DNA of 14,720 nucleotides, taken from the NCBI GenBank assembly GCA_021816565.1, contig JAKAXN010000073.1, positions 1 to 14,720 on the forward strand, read 5' to 3'. The position numbers and the translations under genes were made by a program. The notes beneath the pieces were generated by a model. That model did no database searches, was not told the origin of the DNA, and saw only the letters and a list, made by a program, of their open reading frames with translations. This stretch comes from Actinomycetes bacterium. Its GTDB lineage: Bacteria > Actinomycetota > Acidimicrobiia > Acidimicrobiales > Palsa-688. Below are positions 7,028 to 13,602 of this stretch, piece after piece. Every line of letters begins with the position of its first letter. Position 1 is the first letter of the stretch.

Positions 7028-8179
7028 ATGATCGACAACGGAACAGGTCCGGCCGGATCCGGGGGGGAGGCCGGGGCCCTGCCTCAGGAGCTGCAGCGGT
7101 CCAGCCGGGACCTGCAGATGGTGCGCCGGGGCCTGCAGCGGGCCCTGGCCCGGTACATGGGCGACGGCACCGACCACTTCGTGGGCGAGCTCACCGGCAC
7201 CTCGGCGACCGGCATGTCCAGCGAGACGCTGCTGTTCGATGCCACGTGGAACGGCCCTTCGGGACCGAGGTCCGAGCGGTTGGTGGCCCGGGTGGCCCCG
7301 TCGGACGCAGACGTGCCGGTGTTCCCGTCCTACGACCTGCCCGGCCAGTTCGAGACCATCGCCGCCGTGGCCCGGCTGAGCGACGTGCCGGTGCCGCCGC
7401 CGTGGTGGTGCGAGGCCGACCCGACGGTCATCGGCTCCCCCTTCTTCGTGATGGGGAGGGTGGACGGTGAGGTGCCCCCCGATGTGATGCCCTACAACTT
7501 CGGCGACAGCTGGCTGTTCGACGCGGCCCCGGAGGATCAGGCGAAGGTGCAGGAGTCCAGCGTCGACGTGCTGGTGCGCCTGCACGCCATCGAGGAGCCG
7601 GAACGCCACTTCGCCCACCTGGCCGGCGACCGCCCCGGCAGCACCGCCCTGCGCCGGCACGTGGCCCGGACGGTGGCGTGGTACGAGTTCGCGGCCCGCG
7701 ACTGCGGCCGGTCCCGCCTGGTGGAGAAGGGTCTGACCTGGTTGGAGGACCACTGGCCGGCCCACGAGAGCGACCCGGTGTTCTGCTGGGGGGATTCCCG
7801 CATCGGCAACGTCATGTACCGGAATTTCGAGCCGGTGGCCGTCCTGGACTGGGAGATGGCCGGGCTGGCCCCGCCCGAGACCGACGTGGCCTGGATGATC
7901 TACCTGCACCGCATGTTCGAGGACATGGCCGCGCAGTACGGCTTCCCGGGGATGCCCCACTTCCTCCAGCCGGACGATGTGGTGTCCTACTACGAGCGCC
8001 GGTCCGGCCGGGCGGTGCGCGACCTGGACTGGTACGTGCTCTACGCCGCGGTGCAGTTCGGGATCGTGGGACTGCGGACCGGGCAGAGATCGGTGCACTT
8101 CGGGGAGCGGCCCGCGCCCGCCGACGCCGACGAGCTCATCATGAACGCCCCGGCCATCGCCGCCATGATCGGAAACTGA
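7028..8179 (+). CDS. APH/choline-kinase-like phosphotransferase
   Basis: A 383-residue protein with the aminoglycoside/choline kinase-like fold, of the type often called phosphotransferase family and related to the kinase part of ACAD10. It probably phosphorylates a small hydroxylated metabolite or acyl-CoA using ATP. A nucleotide loop lies in GELTGTSATGMSSET (53-66), the beta-3 position is RLVARV, SPFFVMGRVDG is a typical hinge, and LVRLHAIE precedes the core. The catalytic loop CWGDSRIGNVMY has Asp256 and Asn261, with the usual HGD changed to WGD as in many of these relatives. The metal-binding motif is VLDWEMA with Asp274. The start at 7028 follows AGGGGGG with a 4-nt spacer. It is 38 bp after the ALDH gene and 9 bp before the AttH-like gene, so probably in the same operon. 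Confidence 0.87.
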   Translation: MIDNGTGPAGSGGEAGALPQELQRSSRDLQMVRRGLQRALARYMGDGTDHFVGELTGTSATGMSSETLLFDATWNGPSGPRSERLVARVAPSDADVPVFPSYDLPGQFETIAAVARLSDVPVPPPWWCEADPTVIGSPFFVMGRVDGEVPPDVMPYNFGDSWLFDAAPEDQAKVQESSVDVLVRLHAIEEPERHFAHLAGDRPGSTALRRHVARTVAWYEFAARDCGRSRLVEKGLTWLEDHWPAHESDPVFCWGDSRIGNVMYRNFEPVAVLDWEMAGLAPPETDVAWMIYLHRMFEDMAAQYGFPGMPHFLQPDDVVSYYERRSGRAVRDLDWYVLYAAVQFGIVGLRTGQRSVHFGERPAPADADELIMNAPAIAAMIGN

Positions 8180-8183
8180 GGAG
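8178..8183 (+). promoter_or_regulatory. Ribosome binding site overlapping the phosphotransferase stop
   Basis: GAGGAG lies 5 nt before the ATG at 8189 and shares two bases with the TGA stop of the phosphotransferase gene, indicating translational coupling between the two products. Confidence 0.7.
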
Positions 8184-8188
8184 TCGAG

Positions 8189-9292
8189 ATGCCCGTTCCC
8201 CTGGATGAGTACCCGGTCCACCAGCTGCCCCTCTCCATGCGATACGCCGGATCCAGCGACCGCAACTTCTACGACCGCTGCTATTTCAACGCCCACGACC
8301 GGAGCGGGGAGCTGTTCCTGATCACCGGGCTGGGGGTCTACCCCAACCTGGGGGTGACCGACGCGTACGCCACGCTGCGACGGGGCGACCGGCAGTGGGC
8401 GGTGCGCTGCTCCGACGCCCTCGAGCACAGGTCGCTCGACGCCCGGGTGGGTCCGTACAGGGTGGAGGTGTCAGAGCCGCTGTCGAAGATCCGCGTGGTG
8501 TGCGACACCGCCGAGCAGGGTCTCGGATTCGACCTGACATGGGAGGGCTCCTTCGACTGCATCGACGAGCCCCGCCACCTCCTCCATCAGGGGGACCGGG
8601 TGGTCCTCGACGGCTGCCGCTTCGCCCAGCTCGGCACCTGGTCGGGGACGCTCCACGTCGACGGTGAGGACGTGGCCGTCACACCCGACCGCTGGGTCGG
8701 CAGCCGCGACCGTTCCTGGGGTATCCGCCCAGTCGGTGAGGCGGAGCCCGCCGGGCGCTCCGCCGAGGACCCCCGGGAGGGCTTCTGGTGGCTCTACGCC
8801 CCCATCCGCTTCGACGACTACGCCCTGATCGTCATCATCCAGGAGGATCCCGACGGGAGCCGCACGCTCAATGCAGCCAGCCGGGTGTGGGCCGACGGCC
8901 GCCAAGAGCAGCTGGGCTGGCCGGAGCTGGACATCACCTACCGGTCGGGCACCCGCCACCCCGAGCGGGCGGTGCTCCACATGCGCAGCGCCGACCGCCG
9001 GCCCGTGGAGGTCCGGATCGAGACCCTGACCGGGGTGGCGCTGCACATCGGAGCCGGCTACGGCGGGGACCCGGACTGGACCCACGGGCAGTGGAAGGGC
9101 CGCGACTGGCTGGACAGCGCCGTCTACGACCTCTCGGCCCCCGACGTCGCCGGGCGCATCCCGTTCGGGGTCATCGACCACGTGGCCCGGGCCACCTGCG
9201 ACGGGGCCGAGGGATGGGGCCTGTTCGAGCACGCCTCGGTGGGCCGGCACGACCCGACGGGCTTCAAGGACTGGCTGAGCGTGGCCCCCTGA
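8189..9292 (+). CDS. AttH/CrtC-like (DUF7064/DUF7065-type) protein of unknown function
   Basis: A 367-residue soluble protein with no signal peptide. Its best landmark is GSRDRSWGIR at 171-180, the family signature of the AttH/hydroxyneurosporene-synthase-like double beta-barrel (lipocalin-like) proteins. Other features fit a beta-rich fold, including YFNAHDRSGELFLITGLGVYP near the N-terminus, WEGSFDCIDEPRHL, and FWWLYAPIRFDDYALIVIIQEDP in the middle. Some relatives act on hydrophobic lipids or carotenoids, but no activity is known for this group and I do not assign one. The stop-overlapping ribosome site shows close coupling to the phosphotransferase. I recall phosphotransferase and AttH-like genes side by side in mycobacterial lipid or steroid loci, which suggests a joint role; that link is from memory, not from the sequence. 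Confidence 0.7.
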   Translation: MPVPLDEYPVHQLPLSMRYAGSSDRNFYDRCYFNAHDRSGELFLITGLGVYPNLGVTDAYATLRRGDRQWAVRCSDALEHRSLDARVGPYRVEVSEPLSKIRVVCDTAEQGLGFDLTWEGSFDCIDEPRHLLHQGDRVVLDGCRFAQLGTWSGTLHVDGEDVAVTPDRWVGSRDRSWGIRPVGEAEPAGRSAEDPREGFWWLYAPIRFDDYALIVIIQEDPDGSRTLNAASRVWADGRQEQLGWPELDITYRSGTRHPERAVLHMRSADRRPVEVRIETLTGVALHIGAGYGGDPDWTHGQWKGRDWLDSAVYDLSAPDVAGRIPFGVIDHVARATCDGAEGWGLFEHASVGRHDPTGFKDWLSVAP

Positions 9293-9362
9293 GCCTCCGG
9301 GACCGGGAATATCGGTGCGACCACCCCGGTTGGCACCGCTGACCAGCGATACGGGGAGCAGC

Positions 9363-10823
9363 GTGCCGAGCCGTCAGATCAGCCAGAAGATCGCGGTGAG
9401 CGTGGTCTTCGTGGCCGCCATGTTCATGAACATCATGGACACGACCATCGTCAACGTCGCCCTGCCGACCATCGGCCGGCAGTTCGGCGTCCGGCCCGAC
9501 TCGGTCGACACGGTGGCCATCGGTTACCTGGTCAGCCTGGCCGTCTTCATCCCCGTCTCCGGATGGCTCGGTGACCGGCTGGGCGGCCGGCGGGTCCTGC
9601 TGGCGTCAATCGTGGTGTTCACCCTGGCCTCGGCGCTGTGCGGGGTGGCCCAGAACCTCGGCGAGCTGGTCGCCTTCCGGGTCCTGCAAGGGGTCGGGGG
9701 CGGCCTGATGGTCCCGGTCGGCATGGCCCTCCTGTTCCGGACGTTCCCGCCCGAGGAGCGGGTGCGAGCGTCGAGCATCCTGGTCATCCCCACCGCCCTG
9801 GCCCCGGCGCTCGGCCCGGTGTTGGGCGGGCTGTTCGTGACCGAGGTCTCGTGGCGCTGGGTGTTCTACGTCAACCTGCCGATCGGCGTGGCGGCGTGGG
9901 TGTTCGGCATGGTGTTCCTGGACCAGCACCGCAGCGACCACGCCGTCAAGCTGGACGTGACCGGTTTCCTGCTCTCGGCGGCCGGTCTCGGGTTGGTCAT
10001 GTACGGTGTGTCCGAGGGCCCGTTCAAGGGGTGGGGTCAGCCGGTCATCTTCTCCTCCATCGCCGTGGGCGCGGTCCTGCTGGTGGCCATGGTCGTGGTG
10101 GAGCTGAAGTCAGCCGCCCCGCTCATCGACATCCGGCTGTTCCGCAACGGGCTGTTCCGCAACGCCAACATCGTCATGGGGCTGGGATCGGTGGCCTTCC
10201 TGGGGGTGCTGTTCATCGTGGCCCTCTTCTTCCAGGACGGGCTCGGGCAGTCGGCCCTGCAGTCGGGACTGAGCACCTTCCCCGAGGCCCTCGGCGTCAT
10301 GGCCGGCGCCCAGCTCGTCAGCCGGTACCTCTACCCCACCCTCGGCCCCCGCCGGGTAATGTTCGCCGGCCTGCTGGTCCTGGCGGTGGCGCTGGCCCTG
10401 ATGAGCCTCATCCAGACCACCGGCGAGCTGTGGTGGATGAGGTTGCTCATGTTCGTCACCGGCTACGGGATGGCCCACGTGTTCACCTCGGCCCAGGCCG
10501 CCGGTTTCGCCACCATCTCCGGTCCCGACACCGCCCGGGCCTCGACGGTGTTCAACGCCCTGCGCCAGCTGGGGGGTGCGGTGGGCGTGGCGGTACTGAG
10601 CACGGTCGTGGCCGAAGTGGGGCCTGTGAGCGTTGTCCACGGCCGCCCGCTGCCCCACCTGACCGCCTACCACGCCGCGTTCCTGGTCGGGGCGGCCATG
10701 GCGGTGGTCGCTGCGGTGGCGGCGCTGCGCATCAACGACGCGGAGGCGGCCCCGACCATGGTCCGCCGGGACCGCTCGGCGCGCCGCCCGGCCGGGGCCA
10801 CCCCCGAGCCCATCGGGGCCTGA
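9363..10823 (+). CDS. DHA2 (EmrB/QacA) family MFS transporter
   Basis: A 486-residue integral membrane protein with hydrophobic segments along almost its full length, consistent with 14 helices. It is expected to export drugs or metabolites in exchange for protons. Family motifs are clear: MDTTIVNVALP in helix 1 (Asp26), motif A GWLGDRLGGRR at 67-77, motif B RVLQGVGGG from 106, and antiporter motif C PALGPVLGG at 148-156. WRWVFYVNLPIG, RLFRNGLFRNAN and a late NALRQLGGAVGVAVL are typical of DHA2 members. The GTG at 9363 follows GGGGAG and is preferred to the GTG at 9315, which would add 16 residues unlike a helix-1 lead-in. The gap from 9293 holds a short inverted repeat but no U-run, so transcription may continue from the AttH-like gene. 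It ends 19 bp from the convergent crotonase stop. Confidence 0.93.
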   Translation: MPSRQISQKIAVSVVFVAAMFMNIMDTTIVNVALPTIGRQFGVRPDSVDTVAIGYLVSLAVFIPVSGWLGDRLGGRRVLLASIVVFTLASALCGVAQNLGELVAFRVLQGVGGGLMVPVGMALLFRTFPPEERVRASSILVIPTALAPALGPVLGGLFVTEVSWRWVFYVNLPIGVAAWVFGMVFLDQHRSDHAVKLDVTGFLLSAAGLGLVMYGVSEGPFKGWGQPVIFSSIAVGAVLLVAMVVVELKSAAPLIDIRLFRNGLFRNANIVMGLGSVAFLGVLFIVALFFQDGLGQSALQSGLSTFPEALGVMAGAQLVSRYLYPTLGPRRVMFAGLLVLAVALALMSLIQTTGELWWMRLLMFVTGYGMAHVFTSAQAAGFATISGPDTARASTVFNALRQLGGAVGVAVLSTVVAEVGPVSVVHGRPLPHLTAYHAAFLVGAAMAVVAAVAALRINDAEAAPTMVRRDRSARRPAGATPEPIGA

Positions 10824-10842
10824 GAGCCCGCCGGCACCCCGC

Positions 10843-11703
10843 TCAGGCGTCGTAGCCGGGCTCGTCCCACCACGGGTACCAGTCGGGCTCGTCCCGGCTG
10901 GGCTGCAGCTTCCACTCCGGGGGCCGCTTCTCGAGGAAGCTCTCCACCCCCTCGGCGGCGTCGGCCGACCGGCCGGTGTGGTACACCGCCAGCGAGTCCA
11001 CCCGGTGGGCCTCCATGGGATGGGCGACGGTCAGCATCCGCCACAGCATCTGGCGGGTGATCACCGCCGACACCGGGGCGCTGCGGGCGATCTCCCCGGC
11101 CAGGGCGTGCGCCGCGGGCAGCAGTTCGCCAGCCGGGTGCACGCTTCTCACCAGCCCGGCGGCCAGGGCCTCCGACGCCGGGAACACCCTGGCTGTCAGG
11201 CACCACTCCAGCGCCTGGTTGATCCCCACGATGCGGGGCAGGAACCAGCTGCTGGCGCTCTCCGGGACGATGCCGCGGGCGGCGAAGACGAAGCCGATGC
11301 GGGCGGTGTCGGCCATCAGGCGGAAATCGGCCGGCAGGATCATCGACGCCCCCACCCCCACGGCCGGCCCGTTGATGGCGGCGATCACCGGCTTCTTGGA
11401 GCGGAAGATCCGCAGGCTCACCAGCCCGCCGCCGTCGCGGGGGGCCCGGCGGCCGGCCCTCGCCTCACCATGGTCGAAGGTCGACCCGCCGGCCCCGAGG
11501 TCGGCGCCGGCACAGAAGCCCCGGCCCCGCCCGGTGAGGATCACCGCCCGCACCCGGTCGTCGGCGTCGGCCAGGTCGAATGCCTGGAGCAGCTCGCCCA
11601 TCATCTCGACGGTGAAGGCGTTGAGCCGGTCCGGCCGGTCGAGGGTGATGGTGGCCACCGGGCCGTCCACCTCGTAGCCGATCTGTGTGGGCGCGAAGGT
11701 CAT
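10843..11703 (-). CDS. Enoyl-CoA hydratase/isomerase (crotonase) family protein with isomerase-like active site
   Basis: A 286-residue crotonase-fold protein acting on an acyl-CoA. The fold is clear: ATITLDRPDRLNAF at 17-30, first oxyanion-hole motif GFCAGADL at 62-69, and second AAINGPAVGVGASM at 108-121. By eye alignment to classical enoyl-CoA hydratase, the two catalytic glutamates fall on Ser120 and Phe140, so both are absent. Glu148 in GIVPESASSWFLP instead matches the position of the catalytic glutamate in delta3,delta2-enoyl-CoA isomerases. I therefore favour an isomerase or another crotonase activity over hydration. The C-terminus EKRPPEWK then a Trp/Asp-rich tail is typical of one actinobacterial group. 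The start at 11703 fits the family N-terminus and follows a weak AAGG site. The frame stays open far upstream, antisense to the ModBC gene, but that part is non-coding. Confidence 0.9.
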   Translation of the reverse strand: MTFAPTQIGYEVDGPVATITLDRPDRLNAFTVEMMGELLQAFDLADADDRVRAVILTGRGRGFCAGADLGAGGSTFDHGEARAGRRAPRDGGGLVSLRIFRSKKPVIAAINGPAVGVGASMILPADFRLMADTARIGFVFAARGIVPESASSWFLPRIVGINQALEWCLTARVFPASEALAAGLVRSVHPAGELLPAAHALAGEIARSAPVSAVITRQMLWRMLTVAHPMEAHRVDSLAVYHTGRSADAAEGVESFLEKRPPEWKLQPSRDEPDWYPWWDEPGYDA

Positions 11704-11708
11704 TCCGC

Positions 11709-11714
11709 TACCTT
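11709..11714 (+). promoter_or_regulatory. Candidate -10 box for a leaderless ModBC transcript; also the crotonase Shine-Dalgarno site on the other strand
   Basis: TACCTT fits TANNNT and ends 7 nt before the ATG at 11722. Read on the minus strand the same bases are AAGGTA, whose AAGG sits 7 nt before the crotonase ATG at 11703. The 18 bp between the two start codons thus seem to serve both genes. Confidence 0.45.
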
Positions 11715-11721
11715 GCCATCC

Positions 11722-13602
11722 ATGACCGCCCGGCGCCTGCATCAGCGCGCCGGGGGGCCGCTCGGCTGGCTGGGCGCGCTGGTGCTGCTGTACCTGGGGG
11801 TGCCGGTGGTGGCGTTCCTGCTGCGTCTGGCCCGCTCGTCGCACGCCGGCTTCTCCGCCCCCGGGCTGTTCCCGGCCCTGTGGGTGTCGGCCGCGGCCGC
11901 CACCATCTCGCTGACCCTGATCGCCGTTTTCGGGATCCCGCTGGCCTGGGTGCTGGCCCGGTCCCGCAGCCGGCTGGCCTCGGCCATCGGGGCGGCCGTG
12001 TACCTGCCGCTGGCCATCCCGCCGCTGATCAGCGGGATCCTGCTCATCTACCTCGTCGGTCCCTACACCTGGCTGGGGCGCCTCTTCGGCGGCCGGCTCA
12101 CCGATTCGCTGGCGGGCGTGGTGCTGGCCCAGACCTTCGTGGCGGCGCCGTTTCTCGTGGTGTCCGCCCGGGCCGCGTTCAGCGCCGAGGACCGCTCGGT
12201 CGAGGAGGTGGCGGCCACCCTCGGTCACCGCCCGCTGGCCCGCTTCTTCCGGGTGGGGCTGCCCGGGGCGTCCAACGGCATCAGGGCCGGCCTGCTGCTG
12301 TCGTGGCTGCGGGCGTTCGGAGAGTACGGGGCGACGGTCCTGCTCGCCTACCACCCGTTCTCCCTGCCCGTCTACACCTACGTGCAGTTCTCGAGCACCG
12401 GGCTCTCCAACACGGAGGCCCCCACCGCCCTGGCTCTCGGCGTGGCCGTGGTGGTGGTTGGGATCGGCTGGCTGCGGCCTGTCTCCCGTTCCCGGCGCCG
12501 CGGCCCGCTCCCGGTGCCGGCCGGCCCGGCCCCGGTCGATCCGGTGGCCGTCGGCTTCGAGCTCGACGTGGCCGCCGGGTCGTTCCGGTTGCAGGCGTCG
12601 CACCGGTGCCGGTCCCACCGCACCGCCATCCTCGGCCCGTCGGGGTCGGGTAAGTCCCTGGCCCTCAGATCCCTGGCCGGACTGCTGGGTCCGGGAGCGG
12701 GCCCGGTCTGGTACGGCGACGAAGCAGTGTCGGCGGTGGCGGTAGAGGAGCGACGGGTCGGCTACGTCCCGCAGGGGTACCACCTGCTCCCCCACCTGGA
12801 CGTGTGGCACCAGGTGTGCTTCGGGGTCGACGCCGACCCGGCTCTGGGGGCCTACTGGCTGGGCACCTTCGGGCTCTCCGAGCTGGTGGACCGCCTGCCC
12901 CACCAGCTGTCGGGTGGTCAGCGCCAGCGGGTGTGCCTGGCCCAGGCCCTGGCCCGCCGGCCCCGGCTGCTGCTCCTGGACGAGCCGTTCTCCGCGCTCG
13001 ACACCCCGGTGCGGTCGGAGCTGGGCCGGGAGCTGCGCCGGTTGCAGCACCAGGCCGGGCTGTCCACCGTGCTGGTGACCCACGACCCGGAGGAGGCGGC
13101 TCTGCTGTCCGACGAGATCCTGGTGGTGCTCGACGGGCGCCTGGTGCAGTCCGGGCCGGCTCGGGAGCTGCACAGCCGGCCGGCCAGCCCGGCCGTGGCC
13201 CGGCTGCTCGGTATCGCCAACGTGCTCGGGGGCTGGTGCGGCCCCGACGGCCGGTTGGTGGCGGCGGGGGTGGAGCTCGGGGTCGAGGTCCCCTGGGCCC
13301 GGCCCGGGTCGGCCCTGACCTGGTGCGTGCACCCCGAGCACATCGTCATCGGCGGGCGGGCCTCGCTCCCGGCTGTGATCACCGACGTGGCCGACCTGGG
13401 AGCGGCCACATCGGTGGAGCTGCAGTTGGATGGGGGGCTGGTGCTCACCGCTCGCAGCCGGGATCGCCAGGATCGCCGTCGCGGGCAGCGCTGCCTGGTG
13501 GATGTGCCGCCCGGCGCGGTCACGGTCTGGCCGGCCGGTGCCGGGGCGGCCGGGTCAGGTCCGGGCGCCGGAGCGCTGGATGGCCGTTTCGTCGGTCCCT
13601 AG
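11722..13602 (+). CDS. Fused ABC transporter permease-ATPase, molybdate-type (ModB-ModC-like)
   Basis: A 626-residue single-chain importer. Residues 1-255 form a permease with about five membrane segments and ModB-like features: LPLAIPPLISG near 95-105, and the EAA loop EEVAATLGHRPLARFF followed by GLPGASNGI and LRAFGEYGAT. A short Arg/Pro linker (255-272) leads to an ATPase with Walker A GPSGSGKS (305-312), Q-loop YVPQGYHLLP, signature LSGGQRQR (396-403), Walker B LLLLDEPFSALD and the switch THD. A TOBE-like domain, LTWCVHPEHIVIGG onward, ends the chain, as in ModC-type ATPases. Substrate is probably molybdate, tungstate or a similar oxyanion. No binding protein is adjacent. The ATG at 11722 starts just before the first helix and is preceded by a TACCTT box without a ribosome site. 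Its last 48 nt overlap the convergent LivF-LivG gene, where the sequence is Gly/Ala-rich and probably dispensable. Confidence 0.88.
   Translation: MTARRLHQRAGGPLGWLGALVLLYLGVPVVAFLLRLARSSHAGFSAPGLFPALWVSAAAATISLTLIAVFGIPLAWVLARSRSRLASAIGAAVYLPLAIPPLISGILLIYLVGPYTWLGRLFGGRLTDSLAGVVLAQTFVAAPFLVVSARAAFSAEDRSVEEVAATLGHRPLARFFRVGLPGASNGIRAGLLLSWLRAFGEYGATVLLAYHPFSLPVYTYVQFSSTGLSNTEAPTALALGVAVVVVGIGWLRPVSRSRRRGPLPVPAGPAPVDPVAVGFELDVAAGSFRLQASHRCRSHRTAILGPSGSGKSLALRSLAGLLGPGAGPVWYGDEAVSAVAVEERRVGYVPQGYHLLPHLDVWHQVCFGVDADPALGAYWLGTFGLSELVDRLPHQLSGGQRQRVCLAQALARRPRLLLLDEPFSALDTPVRSELGRELRRLQHQAGLSTVLVTHDPEEAALLSDEILVVLDGRLVQSGPARELHSRPASPAVARLLGIANVLGGWCGPDGRLVAAGVELGVEVPWARPGSALTWCVHPEHIVIGGRASLPAVITDVADLGAATSVELQLDGGLVLTARSRDRQDRRRGQRCLVDVPPGAVTVWPAGAGAAGSGPGAGALDGRFVGP

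Noticed and set aside
6965..8428. A 487-residue antisense open frame across the phosphotransferase gene
   Set aside because: It mirrors the phosphotransferase codons, spans two gene junctions and shows no domain motif.
9302..9330. Inverted repeat ACCGGG/CCCGGT between the AttH-like and MFS genes as a terminator
   Set aside because: Only a 6-bp stem with a loop of about 17 nt and no following T-run; common by chance in such GC-rich sequence.
10824..10842. Bidirectional terminator between the convergent MFS and crotonase genes
   Set aside because: The 19-bp gap shows no stable stem-loop or T-run on either strand.
10843..13341. An 832-residue open frame on the minus strand extending the crotonase gene upstream
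   Set aside because: Its first two thirds are antisense to the ModB-ModC fusion and read as Gly/Pro/Arg/His/Gln-rich low complexity; the crotonase family N-terminus starts at 11703.
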